DNA of 64,000 nucleotides from Bin55 sp965205545 (GTDB lineage Bacteria > Pseudomonadota > Gammaproteobacteria > Pseudomonadales > Azotimanducaceae): positions 806,001 to 870,000 of the forward strand of contig OZ242170.1 of the NCBI GenBank assembly GCA_965205545.1, given 5' to 3'. Position numbers and translations under genes: made by a program. Below the pieces are notes generated by a model. That model worked only from the letters and a program-made list of their open reading frames with translations, did no database searches and had not been told where the DNA came from. This document shows, piece by piece, positions 26,849-36,217 of this stretch (position 1 is the first letter of the stretch; each line of letters opens with the position of its first letter).

Positions 26849-27045
26849 GTGGATACAAGAGGCAAGAAAGCGTGAATGATACCGATTGGTAGCCAAATTT
26901 GCAGTATGAGCAACAGTGGCAACGACCCGATTTCCGCGATCCTCAGACTCTCCTGACAATTCTCTGACAATCCACTCCAGGCAATTGCACCAGTGTGCTG
27001 AAGATAAATTTTCGTTGTAGGTGTTATTATCATAAGATATTGATT

Positions 27046-27051
27046 TATAAT
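27046..27051 (+). promoter_or_regulatory. Candidate -10 in AT-rich divergent region
   Basis: A perfect TATAAT lies 36 bp before ATG 27088, inside a strongly AT-rich stretch (27001-27060) between hisI and the next gene. The -35 box is poor. The same stretch may also serve the divergent his operon. Confidence 0.35.
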
Positions 27052-27087
27052 ATTTCTTTGCAGATCCAACTGCCTTGAAAAACCGCG

Positions 27088-27558
27088 ATGAGTACGTCAA
27101 TCCAAAGTGATCAAGACAACCAAGTAGCTGCCCACGATCCCTATGCCTGGCGTAGACGACGCAATGTTATTGCTTTGGAAAACTTCGACTTTCCACATCT
27201 GCACCAGCGGTCAAGATTTGATGCCGACAGGATTCTCGCACTTTCCTCACCGCGCATGGCGGGATTTCATCCAAAAGTGACGCCCGAACAATTGCGCGAA
27301 GCCCTACTAAGAGGCGACTTTGCAGAGGACACTGTCAGCAGCTACATCAGAGAGTTATTCGAGCAATTCAACGGACTGGCCATTCGCCAATTTCGCCATT
27401 CCTGTGGAGCTTCTGTGTACGAAATGGCTAGGGCGATGATTGGCTGCAATGTGGATCATCCATTTGTGGCGGAATGGATGAACTGCCAGTCTCCAAATTA
27501 CGAACCACATGAGCGTGAGCAACGAATCTATCGCATGACACCGTACCAAGGATGGTAG
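27088..27558 (+). CDS. Conserved-looking hypothetical protein, 156 aa
   Basis: I do not recognise this protein. It is hydrophilic, with Arg-rich N-terminal residues (YAWRRRRNVIALENFDFPHLH), a predicted helical middle, and a C-terminus rich in aromatic residues (MTPYQGW). It carries several Cys and His (RHSCGAS, MIGCNVDHPF, MNCQSP), but they are not arranged as a known zinc motif. There is no signal peptide or membrane span. It is preceded by an AT-rich promoter-like stretch and followed by about 210 bp of gene-free DNA. Confidence 0.65.
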   Translation: MSTSIQSDQDNQVAAHDPYAWRRRRNVIALENFDFPHLHQRSRFDADRILALSSPRMAGFHPKVTPEQLREALLRGDFAEDTVSSYIRELFEQFNGLAIRQFRHSCGASVYEMARAMIGCNVDHPFVAEWMNCQSPNYEPHEREQRIYRMTPYQGW

Positions 27559-27766
27559 TGGTTTGCCAGCACTAAACGTAGCATCGCATCTTCATACCAA
27601 TTTGCGATGGTGTGTTCAGGTATGCGATCGATGCTTTGCTCGGACATGCCGAAGGCCCAACGTATACATGTGCGAATAGCATTGAGAGCGTGGTTCGTCG
27701 GCTGCAAATGACGTGATCGACTCGAGCGTTTATGATTTGACGCAATAGCACGAAACAATTGCGACA

Positions 27767-28314
27767 ATGGCGGAAGTTGAGCAAGATGACGTCAGTAACG
27801 AGGGATACACCTTTTTTGGTGGTGGTGCACTCCTCGTGTCTATGTTGACGACCGCCGCAGTGAGTCTATTGTGCGGAATAGTCATATTAGGTGTTGTCTT
27901 TCCAGGGTATGAACTTCTGCACGCCTATAGTCACCAAGAGTTTCACGAAGTATTCGGCGAACTGACAAGAAAATCGTTACTTCAATACAGCCTTCTCGCA
28001 ATTGTGGCGCTTTGGGTATTGCAGAGCGCAAAGACGTTTGCTCAACATTGGTTCCGCTGCTATCGCGTTGATGATCACGGACTGCATCTGAAGTCAGGAG
28101 TGTTGTGGAAAAAGTACACGGTGGTACCAAAAAACAGAATGCAACATGCCGACCTTAAGCAAGGATTTTCGAAAATTTACTTGAACTGAACACAATAGTC
28201 ATTCATACCGCTGCATCCTCTTCACCAAACATAGTAGTCAGACATCTCCCGAAAGCTAAAGGAGAGCTTTTGGTTAGGGAACTTGTTGACTACATACGGC
28301 TAAGAATTGACTGA
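27767..28314 (+). pseudogene. bPH2-domain membrane protein (YdbS-like), frameshifted
   Basis: The frame from ATG 27767 gives two membrane spans and the start of a bacterial PH domain (RVDDHGLHLKSGVLWKKYTVVPKNRMQHADLKQGFSK), then stops at 28189. From about 28175 the minus-one frame continues the family pattern without a break: NTIVIHTAASSSPNIVVRHL, then KAKGELLVRELVDYIRLRI, stop at 28312-28314. One missing base near 28165-28185 (for instance in the TTTTCGAAAATTT run) would restore about 182 codons. The downstream partner starts at TTG 28307, overlapping this second stop by 8 bp, as expected if the gene really runs to 28314. Confidence 0.75.
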
Positions 28315-29908
28315 CTCCCCTCCAGAAAATATTCCTTGGCGGCATCTTCACGTCTCCGCTATCTTTCTCAGAACGGACATTTTGGTCGTCATAGCTCTCT
28401 TTGCGATAGCCGTCCCAGTGCTCGTTGTAATAGGCCCAGAGACCGTCTACACGAAATATCCAACCCAAACGACGGCTATAGCCAATGCAATTTTTCTTGC
28501 ATTTTTCCTCGTGCTCTTTGGAGCAATTCATCGGGCGTTTCATGTATATGCATTTCTTCAGGATTCCGTGGTCATCCGTAAGGGGCTTGTTAGGAGGGAG
28601 ACTCGAGTTATTCCCTTCGAACGATTGCACAACGTCGACTCAAATCAAAGCATGCCGCAACGAATGTACAAGACCGCAACTTTAGTACTCCACACTGCAG
28701 GTAGCGATATAGTTGAAGCCAAACTTGACGGTGTACCACTCAAACAGATTCTGCAACTCGAGGACCTTCTCAAAAACTACCACCGCGCACACGAAACCGA
28801 CTCTCCGTTAATCAAGGAACCGGAGATCGAGCACGCGGGTAGTCAAGAAACGCAAGACGCTAAACCTCTAGTTCGAATGTCGACCATGGATTGCATTAGG
28901 GTGTTTCTAATCCGCAATCAAATGACAACGATCATATTTCTCTTGATCGCATTTGCAATTTCAAATCATGGTCTCTTGGGAGACTGGGTTAAGACATGGT
29001 TGCTTCCTCTGTCCATTACAGACTTTGTTGCCCTAAACGTCGTTACTTCTCCCATACCGTGGATAGATCTGTCTATCCGTGCCAACGCCGACTGGATTGC
29101 GCTGACAAATTGGTTAGTCCAGGTCGTTCTACCTATAGTCGCGGCGCTTCTAATCGCCTCTATGGTTATCTGTTTGACGTTCTACCAGAACTTCGCTCTC
29201 TTGGTCGAAGAGGACAAACTCGACGCCCGATCAGGTTCGATTATTCGATCACGCAAACGAACACCTTTATCCCGCATTCAGCTTGTACAGGTGGAGAGCA
29301 ATATACGGTCTCGATTGATGGGGCGCGAGTCAGTAAGGTTTAGTTCGTCGGCGGGCATATCTGGAAGTCCAATATTCTCTCCTCTTGGTACATGGCTTGC
29401 GCCTCTCGTTGAGCCAACCAAGACACTACCAATTCTGGAGCAAGTACTGCCGCTCGAAGATTTATCGTCTGCATCGTGGGAGATAATCGACGCAAAGCGA
29501 GCATGGCCACGCATGCTCAAGAAGCACTGTGTCTACTTGGTTCCTATCGGCCTGATATTGGCGTCATTCAATGTATGGTTGCTTCTTCTGTTTATTCCTC
29601 TAGTAGCTTGGCTGGTCTATGTCTGCAAGAGGTCGGCAGCAAGTATTACGTTTACGCTATTGGAGGAAGCCATTTCCTACAAAAGTGGATGGTTGAAGAG
29701 GACGTGGACCACTCGAGCCTACAGTAAGCTTCAATCCATTGACGTAACCCAAAATCCATTTGACCGCAGACACGGTACGGCTACCTTGGTGTTGCACTCG
29801 GCCCACAATTCCGGAAAATCCAGAATCCGATTTATCAAAAAGGAGCGCGCCGACGCATTAGCGAAGTGTCTCTACGACCGATCGGTAACTAGAGACTTTG
29901 AATGGTGA
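28307..29908 (+). CDS. Multi-PH-domain membrane protein (YdbT-like)
   Basis: This 533-residue protein starts at TTG 28307, translationally coupled to the preceding PH gene. It has paired membrane helices near residues 20-85, 195-275 and 405-445, each followed by a bacterial PH (DUF304) domain. The recurring marks are VVIRKGLVRRETRVIPFERLHNVDSNQSMPQRMYKTATLVLHTAG, DARSGSIIRSRKRTPLSRIQLVQVE, and YKSGWLKRTWTTRAYSKLQSIDVTQNPFDRRHGTATLVLHSA. That matches the YdbS/YdbT two-gene module. The function is not established; roles in envelope or membrane stress are suspected in related bacteria. Confidence 0.85.
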   Translation: MTDSPPENIPWRHLHVSAIFLRTDILVVIALFAIAVPVLVVIGPETVYTKYPTQTTAIANAIFLAFFLVLFGAIHRAFHVYAFLQDSVVIRKGLVRRETRVIPFERLHNVDSNQSMPQRMYKTATLVLHTAGSDIVEAKLDGVPLKQILQLEDLLKNYHRAHETDSPLIKEPEIEHAGSQETQDAKPLVRMSTMDCIRVFLIRNQMTTIIFLLIAFAISNHGLLGDWVKTWLLPLSITDFVALNVVTSPIPWIDLSIRANADWIALTNWLVQVVLPIVAALLIASMVICLTFYQNFALLVEEDKLDARSGSIIRSRKRTPLSRIQLVQVESNIRSRLMGRESVRFSSSAGISGSPIFSPLGTWLAPLVEPTKTLPILEQVLPLEDLSSASWEIIDAKRAWPRMLKKHCVYLVPIGLILASFNVWLLLLFIPLVAWLVYVCKRSAASITFTLLEEAISYKSGWLKRTWTTRAYSKLQSIDVTQNPFDRRHGTATLVLHSAHNSGKSRIRFIKKERADALAKCLYDRSVTRDFEW

Positions 29909-30123
29909 ATTGCCTGGCCCCTTGGGCTAACACGGCTTGCATCATTCATTTCCATGGCGTGCATTGTGCAACGTCACAATGCCTATTGGTCACCAACCAC
30001 AAGATTCATTTGGATATTCGCTCCAAGTCGGTTTGCTCTAGAAAACACACCAATGATTACCGCAACAACCTTGGATTTATTCGGTAAACTGCGTGGAGAA
30101 CACATTGGTCGCAGAGTCTCTGG

Positions 30124-31710
30124 ATGGAAAACCAGCCCATTTGGATCAAAGCAGCGGACATTGCCGAGGTCAAAGGCACGGGTTGCAAAGTAATTCGGCA
30201 CAACGGCAAGCAAGTCGCGATATTTGACACGTCTCGTGGATTTCTGGCATGCAATAACAATTGCCCCCACCAAGGCTATCCACTTAGCGAGGGATGTCTC
30301 ACGGAAGATGGGATTCTCACCTGCAATTGGCACAACTGGAAATTTGACCTGATAGATGGGACCAATTTGAAGGGTAGCGACTCGGTCCGCGTGTATCCAG
30401 TCCAAATCAGAGACAACGAAATTTGGATCGATGTCCAGGATCCACCCTACGAGGAGCAATACTCGAAGCTAGTTGCAAATCTGCATCGAGCCATTCTCGA
30501 CAACAGCTACGAACACATTGCAAGAGAACTTTGTCGATTGCAGTTGTTGGGTGCAGACCTGAGTGAAATGGTCACCAATGCAATCGAATGGAGTCACGAT
30601 CACCTGCAATACGGATGGACCCACGCATATGCGGGCGCCACAGACTGGCTAACGCTGCATGACGAATTCAGCGATGATTCAGAGCGGCAACTGATTTGTC
30701 TGCTAGAGGCAATCGGACACATTGCCGACGACACGCTTCGGCGTCCGAAATACGAGTATTGCACGGCAACTCGATCCTATTCCCGTGATGAATTTCTCAA
30801 CGCAGTTGAGACCGAGGACGAAGATGTTGCCGTGGCGCTGATTCGCGGCGCCATTGGTGAAGGAATGCACTATCCCGACCTCGAAGACGCGTTTTCTGCC
30901 GCCGCCCTCGCTCACTACAACGATTTTGGACATGCGCTCATCTATGTCGCCAAAGCTGGTCAACTCATCGAAAGATTGGGCGCAAGAGTGGAACTGCCTC
31001 TTCTGCTGTCGCTCACCCGAACACTTTGCTACACGACGCGCGAAGACCAAATACCGCAATTTCGCAATTATGGTCCCACGCTAGCAAAATGGCGAGAAAC
31101 ATCCAATGGTCAAAGCGTCGATTGGCAAGAGTTAAAGGGTCGATCCATTAACCAGTCATTGGAATCGGTACTTGCACACAGCACTCAAGAAGCTCCAAGC
31201 CTTTTCTCTGCTCTCTTGAAAGTCAATGCCGACAACATGCTGCACTTCAATTTAGACTTTCAGGAAAGCACTACAAATCGGGTAGACGACAATGTCGGAT
31301 GGTTGAGCTTCACTCACACCATTACCTTTGCAAATGCCGTACACGAGCAGTGTTCCAAGTTCCCATGGCTTTGGCCACAGGCACTGCTTCAACTTGCTTG
31401 CTTCTCTGGTAGAAACTCACCTTACGTGAACTTCAGCGAATCGCAATCCTCCTGGTTTGTGAACGACTCCGACACATTCTTTAAACAAAAGATGCTCGAT
31501 CTGTTCGACCATGGAATGGAAGAGTTCATAGTGTCGGTTCATCTATTGAAGACATTGCTGGCGGCGCGCAAGGAATGCGAAGTGGGCGACCCCGAGTCCC
31601 GAAATCTTGTCTCCGCTGCAATGAACCGTTTTCTGTCTTCGCCAATGAAGAGAAAGCATGTCCTTAGGACGGCTCGACAAGCTCGACAGATGGCAGTTAT
31701 GGACTCGTAA
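30124..31710 (+). CDS. Rieske [2Fe-2S] domain fused to large unknown C-terminal domain
   Basis: Residues 1-105 form a Rieske domain of the ferredoxin/nitrite-reductase small-subunit type. The ligands are Cys47 and His49 (NCPHQGYPLSEG) and Cys67 and His70 (TCNWHNWKFD). The remaining about 420 residues are mainly helical and carry no motif I can name. They contain His/Asp-rich stretches such as EGMHYPDLEDAF, ALAHYNDFGHALIYV and LSFTHTITFANAVHEQC. A non-heme iron or cofactor site is conceivable. There is no alpha-subunit ring hydroxylase nearby. The gene is single, between the PH pair and the aminotransferase. Confidence 0.85.
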   Translation: MENQPIWIKAADIAEVKGTGCKVIRHNGKQVAIFDTSRGFLACNNNCPHQGYPLSEGCLTEDGILTCNWHNWKFDLIDGTNLKGSDSVRVYPVQIRDNEIWIDVQDPPYEEQYSKLVANLHRAILDNSYEHIARELCRLQLLGADLSEMVTNAIEWSHDHLQYGWTHAYAGATDWLTLHDEFSDDSERQLICLLEAIGHIADDTLRRPKYEYCTATRSYSRDEFLNAVETEDEDVAVALIRGAIGEGMHYPDLEDAFSAAALAHYNDFGHALIYVAKAGQLIERLGARVELPLLLSLTRTLCYTTREDQIPQFRNYGPTLAKWRETSNGQSVDWQELKGRSINQSLESVLAHSTQEAPSLFSALLKVNADNMLHFNLDFQESTTNRVDDNVGWLSFTHTITFANAVHEQCSKFPWLWPQALLQLACFSGRNSPYVNFSESQSSWFVNDSDTFFKQKMLDLFDHGMEEFIVSVHLLKTLLAARKECEVGDPESRNLVSAAMNRFLSSPMKRKHVLRTARQARQMAVMDS

Positions 31711-31918
31711 CATTCTAGAAGTGCAATCGACAGTTTCTCCGCTGAATTAACGAAGTGAATTTGTAGATCACACTGTAACTACATCGAACATTTGTTCAAG
31801 CAACTTGCTCATCTACGCAAATTCATGCAGGGGGAAGCCGGTAACGACGACTTAGTCGTCACGCCTGTATATTTAACTATCATGGTCACTTGTTAGAGTC
31901 GCCAGTTTTTGTACCCGC

Positions 31919-33082
31919 ATGCAACTCGCCGAAAAGATGTCCCGTCTCGGGACCGAAACCGCATTCGAAGTTCTTCAACGCGCCGAATTTCTTCGCTCAA
32001 CGGGCAAGAGCATCATCAATCTTGGAATCGGTCAACCTGACTTCAAGTCGCCCGATCATGTTGTCGAAGCCGCAGTAAAGGCTCTACGCGATGGGCACCA
32101 CGGCTACACACCCGCGCCGGGGATACCGGCACTGCGAGAGGCGGTGGCGGCCGACATCCTCAAGTGGCGAAACGTGCAGGTAGACCCAGAGCACGTGCTC
32201 GTCGTTCCTGGTGGCAAAGTCACGATGTTCTTCGCCATACTGATGTTTGGCGAACCTGGTGCCGAGATCCTTTACCCCAATCCCGGATTTCCCATTTACG
32301 AATCGGCAATCAATTTCACCGGAGCCAAGGCTGTTCCCATACCTTTGCTAGAAGAGCTTGATTTCTCATTCAGCGCAAAGGGTGCTCTCGAGCTGATGAC
32401 CGAAAAAACGCGCCTGGTAATCGTGAATTCTCCTGCCAATCCAACTGGAGGTGCCGTTCCCAAGTCCGAAATGGACGAGTTCATTCGCGGTCTAGCCGAC
32501 TTTCCAGAAGCTGCAATCATGAGTGACGAGATCTACTCTCGGATTTGCTACGGCGACCAAGACCACGTTTCACTGCTTTCCTATCCAGAAATACGCGACC
32601 GCTTGATCCTATTGGACGGCTGGAGCAAGACATACGCTATGACGGGGTGGAGATTGGGCTACTCGGTCTGGCCAGCAAGTCTCATCGAACACGCAACTAG
32701 ATTGGCGATCAACTGCCATTCATGCGTGAACGCCGCTGCGCAACACGCAGCGATCGCTGCTCTTGAAGGACCTCAGGACTCCGTTGACCACATGGTGAGG
32801 ACATTCGATGAACGCCGCGAAATAATCGTTCGCGGCCTGAACGACTTGCCCGGACTGTCTTGTCGCGACCCTGGTGGGGCTTTCTACGTCTTTCCAAACA
32901 TTACGGAATGCGGCCAGTCTGCTCGTGAGATTCAGAACCACTGGCTGGAAGACCTGGGTGTTGCGACGGTTGCTGGAACGAGCTTTGGTTCGTACGGCGA
33001 AGGCTACATACGATTTTCCTACGCTGCATCGACTGAAGAAATTGAGGAAGCGCTTGATCGAATAGGCAATTCGCTGGGCTAG
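31919..33082 (+). CDS. Class I PLP aminotransferase (aspartate aminotransferase-like)
   Basis: This 387-residue fold-type I protein has INLGIGQPDFKSPDHV, YTPAPGIPALREAVA, VVPGGKVTMFF, NSPANPTGG with Asn174, SDEIYSRI with Asp203 and Tyr206, and GWSKTYAMTGWRLGY with the Schiff-base Lys237 and Arg245. It belongs to the subgroup I-gamma/aspartate-type set. The donor/acceptor pair cannot be told. A second ATG at 31937 is possible; no clear ribosome site marks either. The frameshifted LLM gene follows after 73 bp on the same strand. Confidence 0.92.
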   Translation: MQLAEKMSRLGTETAFEVLQRAEFLRSTGKSIINLGIGQPDFKSPDHVVEAAVKALRDGHHGYTPAPGIPALREAVAADILKWRNVQVDPEHVLVVPGGKVTMFFAILMFGEPGAEILYPNPGFPIYESAINFTGAKAVPIPLLEELDFSFSAKGALELMTEKTRLVIVNSPANPTGGAVPKSEMDEFIRGLADFPEAAIMSDEIYSRICYGDQDHVSLLSYPEIRDRLILLDGWSKTYAMTGWRLGYSVWPASLIEHATRLAINCHSCVNAAAQHAAIAALEGPQDSVDHMVRTFDERREIIVRGLNDLPGLSCRDPGGAFYVFPNITECGQSAREIQNHWLEDLGVATVAGTSFGSYGEGYIRFSYAASTEEIEEALDRIGNSLG

Positions 33083-33155
33083 CGAATAGACAAGCGAATA
33101 GCCATTGAAACTAGGCAAACGTACTCAAAGAATCTCAAACTGAAAGGAGCCATAA

Positions 33156-34018
33156 ATGAAGTTGGGAATTGTCTTTCCTCAGACTGAAATCGGATCGGAT
33201 CCGGACGATATTGCTAGCTTTGCCGAGACTGTCGAAGAAACCGGATTCGACCACATTGTCGCGTATGAGCATGTCCTAGGTGCAAACACCGCAAGCCGAC
33301 CGGACTGGCGCGGACCGTACTCTTCCGAGAGCATGTTCCATGAGCCTTTTGTTCTCTACGGATTCCTATCGGCAGTTGTCTCTCGACTCGAATTCGTAAC
33401 GGGCATCGTAATTCTCCCGCAGCGCCAAACTGCGCTGTTGGCAAAGCAAGCCGCGTGTCTGGACGTCATAAGTCGAGGCAGATTTCGACTGGGAATTGGC
33501 ACAGGGTGGAATGACGTCGAGTATGAAGCTCTAGGTGAGAATTTTCACAATAGAGGCAAGCGAAGCGAAGAGCAGATTGACCTATTGCGAAAGCTCTGGG
33601 CCGAAGAGACAATTACCTATAAAGGTAAGTGGCACACGATAACCGACGCGGGCCTCAATCCTCTTCCTGCAGGCAGGGCCATTCCAATTTGGCTGGGTGG
33701 GATGGCACCTCAAGTGATCGACCGAGTCGCTCGCATCGGCGATGGCTGGTTTCCGTTTTTCAACCCAAATCTCAAGAGCCAAATCGCCGAGATACACCGG
33801 AAAGCAACGCAGCGGGACGGTCTTCCGACGAAATTGGCATCGAATGCCTCTTGCCACTTGGCGACCTGGGCCAAAGCGATCTAGACCGTTTCAAATCCTG
33901 TCGCGACATGCGAGTTACGCACGTATCGGCGGTGACCATGGGAAGAGGCCTAAGAGGAGCAACCGAACATGGTGATGCTGTAAAGCGACACTGGGATGCA
34001 GTTGCATCGAAAATCTAA
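33156..34018 (+). pseudogene. LLM-class F420-dependent oxidoreductase, frameshifted near 3' end
   Basis: The start ATG 33156 has AAAGGAG 6 bases upstream. The first frame gives a good LLM protein for about 220 residues (ETGFDHIVAYEHVLGA, LEFVTGIVILPQRQTALLAKQAACLD, RFRLGIGTGWNDVEYEALG, IPIWLGGMAPQVIDRVARIGDGWFP). It then turns to unlike sequence and stops at 33884. In the minus-one frame from about 33815-33830 the family C-terminus continues (SDEIGIECLLPLGDLGQSDL, then VTHVSAVTMGRGLRGATEH) to the stop at 34016-34018. One lost base would restore about 288 residues, the normal length. It is either a recent pseudogene or an assembly error. Confidence 0.8.
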
Positions 34019-34110
34019 GTGATTTTTGACCACCAGCTACGTTGACTCCGCATTTGTGCGCACACCCAATACAATCGCACTGTTGGTCAGACTTCGTGTA
34101 GGTGCATTTG

Positions 34111-35055
34111 ATGAAAGTTAAGAACATTCGCTACACGCCTGGCGGTGGCGCGGAACTCGTGTCCTACGAGATTTCCGATCCGGGTCCTGGCGAAGTGCAA
34201 GTTGAAACGGCGGCCTGCGGCATTTGCTCTTGGGACTTGCAGACTTTTCGTACAGGATCCGATGGGCCAAGTCCGGCTCCTCCCGGTCACGAAGGGGTTG
34301 GCTATGTCAGCAAGCTGGGACCCGGTGTGACCAATGTGGAAATAGGTCAGCGGGTCGTTGGAGGCGGATTCGCGCAAGTTCGCAACGCTCCAGCCAATCG
34401 ACTGTACAAGATCCCCGATTCCAATCTAGAAGACCACCATTGGATTGTCGAACCTGTCTCATGCGTGATTACGGGGATGGATCATTGTCGCCTAAAGGCA
34501 GGAGAACGGTTGGCAATGGTAGGTTGCGGCTTTATGGGGCTAATGATGATCCAAGGGCTAGCTGGAGCTGGGGCCGATCAGCTGATCGCCCTCGACATCG
34601 ACGACAAACGGCTAGATTTGGCGAGCCGATTCGGAGCTACTGAAGCCTACAACGTTCAATCGGAGGATTTCGACAACGTCCGCAAGGACTTACGCAGTCG
34701 GCGGATCGACACGGTTGTAGACACAAGCGGCTCACAGTCCGGATTGGACTTGGCCACGGAAATTGTCAAAGTTGGCGGCCTGATCAACCTATTTGGCTGG
34801 ATCAAGGGTTCGACGGCTACCTTCAATCCAACGGCGTGGCACGGCAAGGCGATATCCATCGTGAACACTTCACCGGCAGCACAAATGCGCGACCCCTTTC
34901 CTGCAGCAATTAGAGCAATCCACAACGGATTGATCGACCTGAAGCCACTAGTTACTCATGTAGTACCCATCGAGGAATATCCGACTTTCATGACGGGAGT
35001 TACTACTGGCAAGGTTGAGGGCTACATCAAAGGCGTTGTGTCACATGCAAGTTAG
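34111..35055 (+). CDS. Medium-chain alcohol dehydrogenase-like protein
   Basis: From ATG 34111 the protein has 314 residues. The GroES-like domain has Cys36 (AACGICSWD), His60 and Glu61 (PGHEGVGYV), the catalytic-zinc pattern of sorbitol dehydrogenase-like enzymes. The four-Cys structural-zinc lobe is absent, which fits the short length. The Rossmann part has MVGCGFMGLMMIQGLAGAGADQLIALDIDD with an acidic NAD-selecting end. The C-terminus VEGYIKGVVSHAS is complete. It follows the frameshifted LLM gene by about 90 bp and precedes the rhodanese by about 80 bp on the same strand, so they may share a transcript. Confidence 0.9.
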   Translation: MKVKNIRYTPGGGAELVSYEISDPGPGEVQVETAACGICSWDLQTFRTGSDGPSPAPPGHEGVGYVSKLGPGVTNVEIGQRVVGGGFAQVRNAPANRLYKIPDSNLEDHHWIVEPVSCVITGMDHCRLKAGERLAMVGCGFMGLMMIQGLAGAGADQLIALDIDDKRLDLASRFGATEAYNVQSEDFDNVRKDLRSRRIDTVVDTSGSQSGLDLATEIVKVGGLINLFGWIKGSTATFNPTAWHGKAISIVNTSPAAQMRDPFPAAIRAIHNGLIDLKPLVTHVVPIEEYPTFMTGVTTGKVEGYIKGVVSHAS

Positions 35056-35136
35056 CAACCCGTAGCCGCCTTAAGCCATACAATTCGGTCACTAACCTGA
35101 CCAGTCAGGAAACTCGAACAACATACGGAGCGTTGC

Positions 35137-35565
35137 ATGCCGATCAAGCCGATTTTTGAGATTGTGGAGGAAGCCAAACAAGACATCGAGAATCTAACTT
35201 GCGAGGACCTTGAAAAGGAATTGGAGGGCGACGAAAAGCCCTTGCTCGTGGACATACGTGAGATTCAGGAATTCGTCGACCTAGGAACCATTCCAGATGC
35301 GGTCCATGCGCCGCGAGGAATGCTAGAGTTTTGGGCCGACCCAAGTAGCCCCTATTTCCGCGGAAACTTCACAGAAGACAAGAGGATCGTTTTGTTCTGT
35401 GCGGCCGGTGGCCGTTCAGCACTTGCTGTCAAAGCATTGAAAGAAATGGGGTTCAGCAACGTTGCACATCTGGAACCTGGATTCAATGGATGGGCCAAAT
35501 CCAAGAAGCCAATACAGGAAACTAAGACGCGGTCAAGGTGGATGCGCAAGTTGCGCGGACTCTAA
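35137..35565 (+). CDS. Rhodanese-like sulfurtransferase domain protein
   Basis: This 142-residue single-domain protein has the CH2A-like start LLVDIREIQEFVDLGTIPDAVHAPRGMLEF, the active-site loop LFCAAGGRSALAVKAL with Cys88, and GYxG-type ending HLEPGFNGWAKSKKPIQ. It would transfer sulfane sulfur to cyanide or thiols. The C-terminus is basic (KTRSRWMRKLRGL). There is no signal peptide, so it is cytoplasmic. Confidence 0.93.
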   Translation: MPIKPIFEIVEEAKQDIENLTCEDLEKELEGDEKPLLVDIREIQEFVDLGTIPDAVHAPRGMLEFWADPSSPYFRGNFTEDKRIVLFCAAGGRSALAVKALKEMGFSNVAHLEPGFNGWAKSKKPIQETKTRSRWMRKLRGL

Positions 35566-35631
35566 TAGCTATGTAGCTGTGTCTCGCCACAGTTGAAGGA
35601 GAGACTCTTCGTCGTAGAGAGATTTCCATAG

Positions 35632-35834
35632 TCACACGCCTTTGAGTTCTTTGGTCACGTAATCCAGATGTGTGAGAGTCGCTCCGACCACCCCGTCTGA
35701 AATAAGGTTGCCGCCGACCAATCCGTCCTTGGATGCACAATCAGTAGGGACCTGATAAGTCCTTAGTAGGCACCGATAGCCTGAATTCTGGCTTCAATTT
35801 CAAACGCGCTCAACTCATAGCTCAATAATGCAAA
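35632..35834 (-). pseudogene. Possible decayed coding trace in intergenic DNA
   Basis: On the minus strand, one frame from 35793 to a TGA at 35632 translates to protein-like sequence (VPTDCASKDGLVGGN, then VVGATLTHLDYVTKELKGV). Just upstream another frame ends with YELSAFEIEARIQAIGAY and a TAA at 35763-35765. Neither has a start. They may be pieces of one broken gene. The rest of the gene-free stretch 35835-36217 shows nothing I can name. Confidence 0.2.
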
Positions 35835-36217
35835 TCACATGAAGTGGCGCGTTTTCGTTTCTTGCACAACTCGATTGTATGACTCGCGAATAGTCTTCCG
35901 AATTGGTCAGCAGAGGCAGATTGTCGTTGCCTTGGATAGTTGGTGCGTCAATAGTCATTTAATATCAATGTCTTGCAGATCAATATGTTCGTAGAAAGGC
36001 TTGCTGCATGTACCCTAGAATCGGCAGGTTAACCAAAACCAATTGGCAATCATCTATTGCTGGAAGGGGTGGAACTCTCATTTGGTTTGTCGCCAGCTAG
36101 GGGCTTTGCCTTGGGTGATTGAGCGTGCGACCCACATTTGAGCTACTGTGCCGACCAGGTCAAAGCTTCCCCAGCAGTGCCGTTGCAAGTGCTGGCGTTG
36201 AATACTAGAGATTCTGA

